Source: Apoda limacodes | Taxonomy: Eukaryota; Arthropoda; Insecta; Lepidoptera; Limacodidae | Assembly (NCBI GenBank): GCA_946406115.1 | Contig: OX291551.1 | Coordinates: forward strand, 558,001 to 622,000 | Direction of reading: 5' to 3' | Length of the DNA stretch: 64,000 nt | Part shown: piece by piece, positions 22,530 to 31,620 of the stretch | Numbering within the stretch: position 1 is the stretch's first letter | Layout of the letters: the number at the start of each line of letters is the position of its first letter | Notes under the pieces: model-generated | Database searches by the model: none | Seen by the model: the letters and a program-made list of their open reading frames with translations, nothing else | Told to the model about the DNA's origin: nothing | Translations under genes and position numbers: made by a program

Positions 22530-23120
22530 GCACGCTCTTCCATCCACAAATTACGAATTGCCATTTCTTTACATAAAAGTGTGTGAGCCGCATACGTGTG
22601 GTTACTCGGTGGAACTAGGACATCATGGTTTATTCTGATCTAAGAGCGCTGGCCGCTTTTATCGCCACGCTGCCCCTAACGATCTTATACTCAGGTCTCT
22701 TGCCACGGTATCTTGGTCGGATACTACGATGGTACGAAGCCTGATGGTGCAACCTTAATACCATGGAGCCTAGGACGTATGCTTATAGGAGATGCCACGT
22801 GTGTCGACACTCTAGCTCCATCTTACGTCCAGGCGACGTCAACCAAGGCTGGTGCAGCAGTTGAGGAGGCACAATTACACAAACGCCGCAGATATTCTAA
22901 GCTTATTAGTAGTAATTATGAATTTGTGGCGTTTGCAGTGGAAACTATGGGCCCTTGGTTACCTGATACAAAAAGAATAATGAAGGACTTATCAAAAATA
23001 CTTGCCCTTCTTCTGGTGACGTTAGAGCTAGAGCTGGGGCTGACCTCGCTTAAAGGATAAGCATTACAATTCCTCGAGGTAACAATACGGATTTGGAAGA
23101 GGTTTTCTTTTTGTAATTTT
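22530..23120 (+). pseudogene. Retroelement-associated RPDG/WDATC domain, decayed
   Basis: The plus strand in several frames carries, in order, a Cys/His-like HHGLF motif near 22620, SAGRFYRHAAPNDLI near 22648-22690, then in the 115-codon ORF (22713-23060) DGTKPDGATLIPW, GDATCVDTLAPSY, AGAAVEEAQLHKRRRYSKL and FVAFAVETMGPW. After a frameshift it continues with RISITIPRGNNTDLEE to 23118. From memory, this block (usually RPDG, WDATC, AVET, RISIAIQRGN) is a common C-terminal domain of invertebrate retroelement-like proteins following a reverse transcriptase. The PDG plus DATC layout could be a PD-(D/E)XK nuclease, which is inference. No reverse transcriptase is present upstream. Stops and two frameshifts show decay. 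Confidence 0.6.
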
Positions 23121-24097
23121 TTTTATTCTATGCATTTAAATTTTATTATTATATCTTTAATTATTTTAATTTTGTTTATATTTTTCTAATTAATTCATAA
23201 TTACATTAAATAGTTTATATTTGTTATTTATTATTATATAAGTATATTATTTAAGTATATTTGGCTATATTTTATGTGAATGATTGTTTTTAGGATAATA
23301 AATAAATAAATTTATGACCTTAATTACTCCCACGGGCTTTTTTTTGTAAATTATACTTTTCTCAAAGTAAAGCGCGTGTTTATAGAACTCACGGGCGATA
23401 ATCACGCACCTATTCTATCTAGTATGTATAAAAAAAGGTGTTTGTAAAAGTTGTAAAAGTATGAACTACGTACACACTACAAGCAAGCTATTACAAGTTT
23501 TAACTTTAGTCAAAACTTTTTATGTCATAAATTCATAGCGCCATCTGGCGGTGTCTTTGTTTTCTCTACTTCTATACCCTACATTGCAATTGCGTTTTGG
23601 TGAGTTTACTAATTTTTTTTCCTTATATTTTTATTTATTTACCTACAAATGTGATGAAAAACGGGTGGTACGGAAGTTACCAACTCGAGTCATTAAAGCT
23701 TTCGGCCTTAAATTTCTCATTACCACCCTCAATACACAATACACAATGTACTACTATAAAAATATATGTGAAAATTGACTAGGTCCAAAACTAGTACAGA
23801 AAATAATTTGCTTATATAGATTAGGTACAGAAGAACCTAAGAGAAGTCTATGTTCATAAGAAACATTGTAAAATGTTATGCAACAAAATTGATTCTACAA
23901 ATTATTATGCACTACCAATTTTGTTGCATATCATTTAGTATTGATGTGGTAGTGAAAAGATAAAATAGGTGGAAAAACCATTAGTGCATGATTTCGACTC
24001 GGACTTCACAGTTTTTTTTATAATAGTTTTGTAAAGCAACGCCATTGTTTTCCATTATTTAAACGATGGAAGGAGAGAACGACGAGCGAGGGAACGC
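23121..24097. other. AT-rich spacer
   Basis: Contains AATAAATAAATAAA near 23300, possibly the tail of the preceding element, and a CTCF-like palindrome at 23539-23551. Short ORFs near 23551-23782 have no domain. Confidence 0.4.
23539..23551. promoter_or_regulatory. CTCF-like palindrome (possible)
   Basis: CGCCATCTGGCGG; its complement CCGCCAGATGGCG matches the core of CTCF-binding consensus sequences. A single site without context; weak evidence. Confidence 0.2.
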
Positions 24098-24155
24098 AAA
24101 GATACTATGTGTATACAAAGATACTATGTGTATACAAAGATACTATGTGTATACA
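24098..24155. repeat. 19-bp tandem repeat, three copies
   Basis: AAAGATACTATGTGTATAC is repeated three times exactly (starts 24098, 24117, 24136). Confidence 0.93.
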
Positions 24156-24840
24156 AATAGCAACAATTACTAACTACTACTTATAAGCAATAGTAGGTAC
24201 TAAGCATTTACAAATTTTTGCTTCGCGGGCAGAATGGCGAAAATTGTGTCCATTTTTTTAAAGCGCTATAAATAGCCAAGACTAGCAAGCTTTTATGAAT
24301 TATTAGTGAGCAAGAAAGCATCGGCTGCGTCGACGAGGTATGGTAATATTTTGCTCGGTCGTGCTCCGCCGCCCGCTTTAATTATATCATATCTTGGCGC
24401 TCATCTCCGAACCGCACGACCCGGTACATCATACGCCGACCTTGCGTTCCGTGCGGCGAACGATGCAACCGGCCGATTACAGTATCCTATCTGACATCGA
24501 TTCGTAAACACATTACGTACCTCACGCGAAGTGCGTACCGGGGACGGGGACGGGGATGGGGACAAACGGGACGTACGGCGGCGGCGCGTGAACAGTTAAC
24601 AACAAGTGTCTGTCGCGACGCAATCGTACGACCATATCGCCGGCGCCGGATCTATGTCGTTTGCCCGTCTCGCATCTACATACGAGTGTGCGACTTCCCA
24701 CGCACCGGCCGGCGGCGCGACGTGATGGTGAATATTCACGCAAAAGATAAAACTCGTTGAGATATTCGCGATTAGCATTATTGCACCTGACGCAAGCCAT
24801 GTCTCTGCACTACGACCTCTGTGTTGCTCTGTGTGTTAAA
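24156..24840. other. GC-rich island without supported gene
   Basis: 24340-24730 is CpG-rich. ORFs on both strands are short and lack domains. It contains the G-quadruplex motif at 24540-24561. It may be promoter-like DNA. Confidence 0.3.
24540..24561 (+). other. potential G-quadruplex, (GGGGAC)n
   Basis: Four GGGG runs separated by AC, AC and AT, an ideal short-loop G-quadruplex sequence inside a GC island. Confidence 0.6.
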
Positions 24841-25610
24841 ACAAATAAAAGTTGAGTATTAGAAAGTGTAACCCCTTCTTGCTCAACTCACAGATTGTTT
24901 CTGGGCATGCTTGCGAGGATATAACTTATAGAAATATACTTAAATTAGGTATGGTTAATCCGAAACAGGTTTCCACTCTGCACTTCAGAACATCCAAATC
25001 ATGCACTATTTGATTAAGGTTGGGACTTGAATCTGGCGAACCCAGGCGAGAAATGTCGACCTCTAACTAGAGCTAGAGTAGCTAGACTGGTGGGACTGGT
25101 GGGCGCAAACGTCAAAAGTAAACTTTCTTTAAGAATAATCAACACAAGTTAGGCATTAGAATTTCCGTTATATAGCGGTGTCCATATAATGTGCCATTTT
25201 AATTGAAACCTAACAGAATTCTGTACGATCTAAAAAATTAATTCCTGAACATAATGGAACCCCCATGCCCATCATAAGGGCAATTGTCAAATCATACCTC
25301 TGCAAAGTATGTCTATATCTATGTGACACTTACCGACGAGCTTCAACGTAGAACAATGCCCTGCCCCAGTCCCCTAGAGTCCATGTCACACAATATCAAG
25401 CTGAACTAAGATGAACCTGGCAACTCGGTACTTACAGAGTAATTTAGGTCTACAAGCCTGGCGCTGAATGCGTGCAGAGTAATCCTCGTGCTATAACGAT
25501 ATTGTTGAAGCGTTTTGCCCAAAGAAAATTTTCCTATTGTTTTTGTTGTATTGTGGCTTTACATTTTGATTTTCAGCAAGGAGATTGTTGAAAATCAAGT
25601 TAGCTGTGTC
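24841..25610. other. Spacer
   Basis: No recognised feature. Confidence 0.4.
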
Positions 25611-25763
25611 ACTAGTGGGTTCGAGGGCTCCAGGGTCCCTACAATACAACTAGTGGGTTCGAGGGGTCCAGGGTCCCTACAATACAACTAGTGGGTTCGA
25701 GGGGTCCAGGGACATTACAATACAACTAGTGGGTTCGGGTCCAGAGGCATTACAATACAACAC
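25611..25763. repeat. 38-bp tandem repeat, four copies
   Basis: Units start at 25611, 25649, 25687 and 25725 with ACTAGTGGGTTCGAGGGGTC then CAGGGTCCCTACAATACA. The last copy is shortened. Each unit carries the short palindrome ACTAGT. The array sits just upstream of a LINE A remnant. Confidence 0.92.
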
Positions 25764-25789
25764 AATGAAGTTCGACTGGCATTGTTCCC

Positions 25790-26690
25790 ACTATAGAAGC
25801 AACGTTAAAGATACTCCAACACAATTATATATAAACGGTGAAGCACTTTAACTAGTTGAGTCAACAATCTTGTTGGGCATCACTTTAGAATCTAAATTGC
25901 AATTGCACTCACATAGTTTTGTCTTAGCGCGAAAACTCAGCTCAGCCGCCTATGCTGTCAGAAAAGTTGCTTAATTTACTAATATAGAATCTGCTCGGTT
26001 AGTATACTTTAGTTATTTCCATTCCCTTTTGTCATATTGTATTTGAGTGTGGGGAAGGGAGGACGATATAGAAACTATTTTTATACTTCAAAAAAGAGCA
26101 ATAAGATATTGATGTATAACTTATCACGTCGAGATTCTCTTCGTGACCTCTTTTAATATACTTACTGTAGCTTCTCAGTATATTTACGCGTGCTTACTGT
26201 ATTTACGTAAAAACCTAAGTTATTAAGAATAGTGAATTACACAACGGTAATACTATGAATAAAAATAAACTTGCGATTCCAAAATGTCGCCTTCAGAAGG
26301 TGCGTGGCACTTTCGTAACTCAGAGCATTTACTTTTTAAATACAATTCCTGAGAATATTGTCAACCTACCCGTACATACTTTTGACCTACCCGTACATAC
26401 TTTTGACCTACCCGTACATACTTTTGACCTACCCGTACATACTTTTGACCTACCCGTACATACTTTTGACCTACCCGTACATACTTTTGACCTACCCGTA
26501 CATACTTTTGACCTACCCGTACATACTTTTGACCTACCCGTACATACTTTTGAAACTTATATTAAAAAGGTTCTTATTAACAAGGGATACTATACTGTGG
26601 AAGAATTCAATAAAGATGTGTATGCATTTATATATTTATTTAGTTATATTATTGTAAAAAAATTGATAATTTAGTAAATGCTTTTGACCT
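25790..26690 (+). pseudogene. LINE family A C-terminal region with internal repeat expansion
   Basis: The plus strand reads STILLGITLESKLQLHSHSF, LARKLSSAAYAVRKVA, ARLVYFSYFHSLLSYCI and IFILQKRAIR in shifting frames to about 26110, matching the thumb/C-terminal part of LINE A. From 26255 an ORF of 139 codons gives IPKCRLQKVRGTFVTQSIYF, then NTIPENIVNLPVHTF and ETYIKKVLINKGYYTVEEF to the stop at 26674. In the related copy at 32930-33060 the equivalent text is ENIPEYVVNLPSNRF-like without repetition. Here LPVHTFD is repeated nine times in frame (separate entry). The copy is 5' truncated and frameshifted. Confidence 0.75.
26366..26554 (+). repeat. 21-bp repeat, nine copies, in frame (LPVHTFD)
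   Basis: Nine perfect copies of CTACCCGTACATACTTTTGA + C (last copy ends in A). Because 21 is a multiple of three the LINE reading frame stays open, giving (LPVHTFD)n, and a second frame also stays open (YPYILLT). The perfect identity points to recent slippage or unequal exchange in an already dead LINE. Confidence 0.97.
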
Positions 26691-27490
26691 TCCAATCTTC
26701 TCCTCTTATCTAAATATTTTCAAAAGCAACTATAAATCAGTTTTAAGTTCAGAGTACGTGTGTTCACCGTGTGATGTTAAATGTAAACTTGTGTGTGTAA
26801 ATCTCAATATGAATCGGATTTATATTTTGTTCCTTTACTACACACATTGTTACTAATACAATCGAATGCTCTCTCAAAGTCTCTGCGGTGGTGGCATGTG
26901 CGTCGGGTCGTTACGTTCCCTAAAACATGGTTGAGCGAATCAATGTCTGATTCATGTGTCATACTTGTGAACGGGTGCCTCCTGTGGAGCCTGGTCTGCT
27001 CTTGCAAACTTCTTTGTATTCTTAGTATTCGGTCATCGGTGTAGGATTTCAATGGCAACTTCTCAATAATAGGGAGGGGGGGGGGATAATTCTTAACGTT
27101 TTCTAGTAGCTTATTTCCTTTTCAGGAACTCAAAACTATCTGCATGCCAAATTTCATCTTGATCGGTACAGCGGTTTCAGCGTAAATAGGTAACAGACAG
27201 ATTTACTTTCGCATTTATAATATTTATTATTATTTTATATTCATGAATAGTATGGATAGCTATAAGTATATGTATGCACATATTATTGTGCAAAAATATA
27301 AATATGATGGCGGTCATGCCACTAGTACTAATAAATATCGGAATTCTTTTAAATATCTGAATTCCTTCACCTACTTGACGAAATTTGATGCTTAACATGG
27401 TGCGCCCCCTTTGCTACATACAAACAAAAAAAAAAAATTCACATGTTTGACTTTGTTTTTAGTAGCTTACTAGCTTATTTTTTTATTACC
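26691..27490. other. Spacer with Helitron-like scrap
   Basis: About 27120-27225 reads AAATTTCATCTTGATCGGTA, CAGACAGATTTACTTTCGCA, TTTATAATATT; this resembles the complement of a lepidopteran Helitron 5' end and so may be a minus-strand Helitron scrap. A G11 run lies near 27076. ORFs on both strands at 26793-27058 are unrecognised. Confidence 0.4.
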
Positions 27491-27711
27491 TGTTCTGAAA
27501 AGATTTATAACTCGTCGGTTGGACCGACGTAATAGGATTGTCGCGCCTGCTCTGGGTGGACCGGCACCTCAGTCAGTCATAATCTTTGACAAGTCGCGGC
27601 TGCGTAGGACGTTTTGATTGAATTAATCTTATATATAAAGAGGATAAGTCAGTGAAACAAATTAAACATACACAATACACCTCTTTTTACACAAAGTGAA
27701 TAAAAAAAACA
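27491..27711 (+). repeat. 5' LTR of BEL/Pao element
   Basis: Begins TGTTCTGAAAAGATTTATAA and ends with an A-run and CA. Compared with the 3' copy there are about nine substitutions and an 18-bp gap across ~226 aligned bases (shared text 27493-27718). No convincing tRNA primer site follows. Confidence 0.85.
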
Positions 27712-27744
27712 TCTGACGGTTACATAGAACCACTATAAAGGGTA

Positions 27745-27820
27745 TATAGGCCTGTAGTCTTTTTGGGACAAATGTTTCCTATAGGAGCTCTGGATTTCTG
27801 GTGTCGACTGGGATACCCCG
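27745..27820 (+). pseudogene. BEL/Pao RT-RNase H connection, left part
   Basis: The plus strand ends in ELWISGVDWDTP at 27784-27819, the connection that precedes RNase H in BEL/Pao pol. The hAT insertion interrupts it; the text resumes at 28692 within the duplicated 8 bp, so the two halves belong together. Two in-frame stops lie upstream. Confidence 0.7.
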
Positions 27821-28691
27821 CAGTGTTGCCGCTGGTAAAACATTGGGTTGCCGTACTGGAAAAATAAAGGTACCGTATTTAAACAAAAATTGCCGTACAA
27901 AGTATTTTATTATTTATTTCTAGAAATAAAAACAATACATATTTTTCATTTCTCTCTTCCCATCAAATCTGTATTATTGCCTAAAGTAAGTTCAGTTACA
28001 GTTATGTCATCTTTTTCGTAATTTGATAGTTTTTTCGTTTTATTGATAATATCGAAGGTTAGCTCATACAGTTTGAATGCTTTCTGGCAATGCACTGTTT
28101 TGCTAATAATGTTCCATTCTTGATCATATGGGTAATGTAATTTTAGTAAAAACAAATTCATATGTTCAGAATTGGACATGTGTCTTTTTAAAGTTGAAGT
28201 TTCGCAAGATATTTTAACATCACACAATCGACAATGTGCCCTATGAATTTTATTTTTGTCAGAGCCAATCCACTCTTTAAAATCGCTATTTGATTCCCAT
28301 TGAATTCTATATTTTTTGCCCTGTGTTTACTCTTCTTACACTTCTTAGGTGAAGAAGGACCTGCAGTACCTTCTTCCGAATCTAAGGACATTTTAAACAC
28401 TATCTCACGTATCACTGCACTTTTTCAAAAGTAAACATGAGTCATGAAGCTAGAAAAAAAAGTTGTCTATTACAAGAGTTCGATGCGTTTATGTGTACGC
28501 AAAAAAATAATTAAAGTTCTATTTATTTTCAAAAATATGTACTTTAGATACATTATATGATTTTTTAAGTATGTTCTGGTTGCCGTATATTAGAATACGG
28601 CAATGACCACTCTGCCGTATGCCGTCCAATTTGTCTTTTAGAAGCGTGATTGCCGTACGAAACGGTAATTGCCGTGCGTTTGGCAAAGCTG
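27821..28691 (-). mobile_element. hAT DNA transposon, 871 bp, 8-bp target duplication
   Basis: The left end is CAGTGTTGCCGCTGG and the complement of the right end is CAGCTTTGCCAAACG, hAT-type termini. ATACCCCG flanks both sides exactly (27813-27820 and 28692-28699), the 8-bp target duplication expected for hAT. Short GCCGTA/TACGGC motifs are repeated near both ends (near 27848, 27892, 28580, 28594, 28613, 28651), as hAT subterminal binding sites often are. It sits inside BEL/Pao pol. The interior holds one zinc-finger ORF on the minus strand and no DDE/hATC domain, so it is non-autonomous. Confidence 0.93.
27950..28391 (-). pseudogene. hAT-type zinc-finger ORF, frameshifted
   Basis: Starting at ATG 28391 (MSLDSEEGTAGPSSPKKCKK), the frame shifts once near 28318-28330 within a CAGGGCAAAAAA run. 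The rest reads YRIQWESNSDFKEWI, then HCRLCDVKISCETSTLKRHM with SNSEH, giving a C-x2-C ... H-x4-H finger of the kind found at the N-terminus of hAT transposases. It continues to a stop at 27952 with no catalytic residues. Total about 147 codons if the shift is ignored. An upstream in-frame ATG at 28415 also exists; 28391 is preferred because the acidic/serine start is typical. Confidence 0.7.
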
Positions 28692-29103
28692 ATACCCCGT
28701 TGACCGGAGACTTGTTGTCTTACTGGCTACGCTTTTATGAGACACTTTCGGACCTTAAACATGTCTCCGTGCCTCAGTCGATCTTACCCCCAGGTCGTTA
28801 TCGGGCCAGTCTTCACGGCTTCTCTGACACGTCGGAATCCGGTTATGCGTATGTGGTCTATCTCCGCACCGTTGACAGCAATGGTCATGTCCGCGTCAGT
28901 CTGGTGGTCGCAAACAGTAAGGTTGCACCTTTGCCGACCAAATTGACAATCCTCAAGCAACTTGACTCGACTCCTCAACCATGTCTTCTCCTCCTTGGGT
29001 CAATGGGTCCAATTTGACTCCGTCACGGCATGGACAGACAGTCAAGTCAAGTCAAACATGGAGAGTCTTGGACCTTCGTGGCCAATCGTGTCTCTCAAAT
29101 CTT
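28692..29103 (+). pseudogene. BEL/Pao RNase H region, right part
   Basis: Continues from 27820: LTGDLLSYWLRFYETLSDLK, then LHGFSDTSESGYAYVVYLRT and VRVSLVVANSKVAPLPTKLT. After a frameshift it reads FDSVTAWTDSQV and TFVANRVSQI. The FSD, DSQV and SKVAP motifs are those of the RNase H domain of BEL/Pao pol. Text stops matching near 29103, where a second insertion appears to begin. Confidence 0.82.
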
Positions 29104-29515
29104 CCAGGCTTTTTCGAGCACTTTAAACCGCATTTCATCACTGATAGGTACGTTAGAATCCAGATATAAACCCACATCATAAATATTAACTAAAGTTTGT
29201 TGTGTTGTTAATTCAGTTTTACTAGTACTTTGCTGTGCCGAAGTACTTGGACAATTTTTAGCATTAAACTGTTCATTTTCAATCTGTTTTGTCTTGCAGA
29301 AAAATCGCCTTATGTCACTCATATTTTATAACAAGATTATAATTATTTTTACTTTGAAAATAAAGAAAAGAAGCACACGTTAGCTCACTTGTCACTGACT
29401 AATTAGCTCGCTCTTGCACATGTAGTCAAGTCAAACAATCATTCTTGACATATTGGACTGTATAAACTAACTATCTATATATTTTCAAAATTAAAATACG
29501 GCAACACTATAGCAA
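29104..29515 (-). pseudogene. Possible second hAT (ZMYM/P52rIPK-like) N-terminus
   Basis: On the minus strand, 29322-29095 encodes MSDIRRFFCKTKQIENEQ, a serine/threonine-rich linker, then VNIYDVGLYLDSNVPISDEM and KVLEKAW. This matches the start of hAT-related transposases (short SDIRxFF start, then DIGxYI...SDE...L...W). Toward 29515 the sequence contains CGGCAACACTATAGCAACAC, similar to a hAT terminus. It lies inside BEL/Pao sequence, but no target duplication was found, so the boundaries are uncertain. Confidence 0.5.
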
Positions 29516-29659
29516 CACTAAAAACACTAATCTATGGAAACGAATATGGCGGGAACTATTAATTTTTCAAACGAATGCACTGAAGATAACTAAGTATTAG
29601 TCACTATGCGCGATTTGTTCACTCGGAACGAACTGTTCGAACTTCAATTGAAAACTGGG

Positions 29660-29875
29660 GCTGCCCGAACCTGTCTACGCCCATGGCAACGGCTCCGGTG
29701 GACGGGTGAAACCAACCTCCCGCGCGTCGGAGACCTTGTGAGCCTTTAGGTCGCATCGCGAATTATTCCCCGGTTCGGACGGTATCTCGCGGGTCACAGA
29801 GGCCTTGGTAGGGGATTCAGTCCTAAAGTACACCGTCGTGACGCTTTCTCGATTGCCAGTAGATAATTGGCTCTG
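29660..29875 (+). pseudogene. BEL/Pao integrase C-terminal end
   Basis: The plus strand, in shifting frames, gives GETNLPRVGDLV and then LFPGSDGISRVTEALVGDSV with LKYTVVTLSRLP, the conserved C-terminus of BEL/Pao integrases (VGDLV, PGxDGxxRV, LxxLP). It lies just upstream of the purine tract and 3' LTR, where it should be. Frameshifted and truncated. Confidence 0.75.
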
Positions 29876-29920
29876 GGTCGGTTTATCCTCATCCAGACAC
29901 GGTCTGGCTGGGGCGGGGGT

Positions 29921-30159
29921 TTTTCTGAAAAGATTTATAACTCGTCGGTTGGACCGACGTAATAGGATTGTCGCGCCTACTCTGGGTGGACCGGCGCCGC
30001 AGTCAATCATAATCCTTGACAAGTCGCGGCTGCGTAGGACGTTTTGATTGAATTAATCTTAAATATAAAGTGGATAAGTCAGTGAAACAAATTACACATA
30101 CACAAACAAACACGCCAACACAATACACCTCTTTTTACACAAAGTGAATAAAAAAAACA
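29921..30159 (+). repeat. 3' LTR of BEL/Pao element
   Basis: Aligned with the 5' LTR. It has an extra 18 bp (AAACAAACACGCCAACAC) near 30105-30122, and its first two bases are TT instead of TG. Confidence 0.85.
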
Positions 30160-30169
30160 CCTGACGACA

Positions 30170-30425
30170 AAAACTGTAAGTACGACGTAATTTATCTTAG
30201 GGCCTACGTATGGCCTAGTTTTAGTAAACAACATTACCTAATAAGTGTTTCGGTACATATTGTATACTCTTTAGCTAATTATCAAAGTATTGTATTATTA
30301 CTTTAAATGGAACTTCTTGCCAGCTCTTTTTGGCAGAAATTAAATTTGTTTACATTGTATTGACGATTTAAAAGTGTTCTTAGAAACCTATTTGAACAAA
30401 GTTTGATTTGATTTTTTAATTTTTT
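30170..30425 (+). mobile_element. LINE 3' UTR fragment (family A type)
   Basis: Contains CTTCTTGCCAGCTCTTTTTG (30309-30328), GACGATTTAAAAGTG and ATTTGAACAAAGTTTGATTT. The same order ends the LINE A copy near 33195-33315. No coding sequence remains. Confidence 0.6.
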
Positions 30426-31620
30426 AATTTAGACAGAAAAGGATTGACGTTTTTCGCAAAGAAGTGACATAAAATGTCTTGACGGAATCAAGGATTCTCC
30501 AGAATCTTAGCTTACACGTAAGGTACGCGCGGTCGATGATCTGGTAATTTGTACGGGAAACACACGAGGTATTGGCGTGCAGTACCGCGCCTATGCACGG
30601 ACTATGTCTTCGCGCTATTGGAATTGAGGCCAATATGCCCTTCCCAAACGATAAATTACGTCTCGTCGCCTAGTCGGCAGCAGTCTATAAAAGTGCATGC
30701 GAATACATATCCCTGAATCACTACAGAGTACTGGAATTCAGAAAATGTTTATTCTGGAATATTAAAATGGAATAAAGTGTGCTGCATCCGTATCATAACA
30801 GTGAGGAGTGCGGTGCAGGGCCCTGCGCCCTGCGCCCTGCCAATTACTGCATCGGGCATCAGATAGCGCTAACAAGACGATGTGTATCGTCGTACCGACA
30901 AGCCGACCACCGCGCTACATTCATATTACTGCACCGAATGCTGCGTTCGCCGCCCACACCAGCGGAGCGTGCGCCGCTGCCCGGGCCCTCGGCCTCTACC
31001 GCAGAGTCGGTTTCGGCCGGGCCAGCGTTCGCTCGCTCTTTGCATGACGAATGCGGCGCGGACGGTGTGAATTACGCGGCCGAGGGTCGTTAAAGTCCCT
31101 CGATACTTGTGTGGTCCACGCGCGCCGATCTCGCCCGTAGCACGTGTACCGAGAGGCGAGCGCGCACGCAGCGCCGAGGGCGCATTGTCGCGCCGCCGGA
31201 GTATTTCACGCAGATGGCGCGATAGAGCTGCGATAGCATGCTATCAGTTGACAAACCAACGGACGGTGTGACTCGACGCGCTAACAATACATTGTCTTTT
31301 AAACAGAAATAAGAAGTTCCGGTTAGGGCCCGGCCTAGCCCTAAACGACACTAACCGCCTGTATTACAAAGCGTGCGCAAATGGGGAAAAAAATGTAAGC
31401 TTTATCGTTTAGAAACTCTGAAGTGTTTCAATTGCTGTTTTAAATTAAGGTCAAGTATGGCATCGGCCGTTGGCCGAGGGCGGCTCCTTTGAATAATTAG
31501 CAGATGATCCGCTAGATTTATGGCTCATAACCATAGAGCGGCGCAGTAATTAAACGATTTGCGTACAGAACTGGCCCGGGCGGGTTAACTCGTTCGGTCG
31601 CGTGACAATCGTTATTCACT
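30426..31620. other. Spacer with GC-rich island
   Basis: 30780-31350 is CpG-rich with overlapping ORFs in all frames and no recognisable domain. TGCGCCCTGCGCCCTGC near 30820-30840 is a short direct repeat. It may be promoter-like DNA or an old GC-rich transposon. Confidence 0.3.

Larger units (their letters stand above)
27491..30159 (+). mobile_element. BEL/Pao LTR retrotransposon, deleted, with nested hAT
   Basis: Two directly repeated LTRs (about 27491-27711 and 29921-30159) bracket decayed BEL/Pao pol sequence on the plus strand. A purine tract GGGGCGGGGG lies immediately before the 3' LTR (29910-29919). The interior is only ~2.2 kb, including an 871-bp hAT and a probable second insertion, so gag, peptidase, most of the reverse transcriptase and much of the integrase are absent. 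The remains are the RNase H region and the C-terminal end. No clear target duplication was found outside the LTRs. Confidence 0.85.

Noticed and set aside
26255..26674. 139-codon ORF as a repeat-protein gene
   Set aside because: Both flanks of the repeats match the C-terminal tail of LINE A and the repeat is a 21-bp tandem expansion, so it is not a host gene.
26793..27058. Open frames on both strands as a host exon
   Set aside because: No recognisable domain and no splice-site pair; antisense ORFs of similar length suggest chance.
30779..31093. 104-codon GC-rich ORF
   Set aside because: It overlaps other open frames, has a low-complexity composition and no domain.
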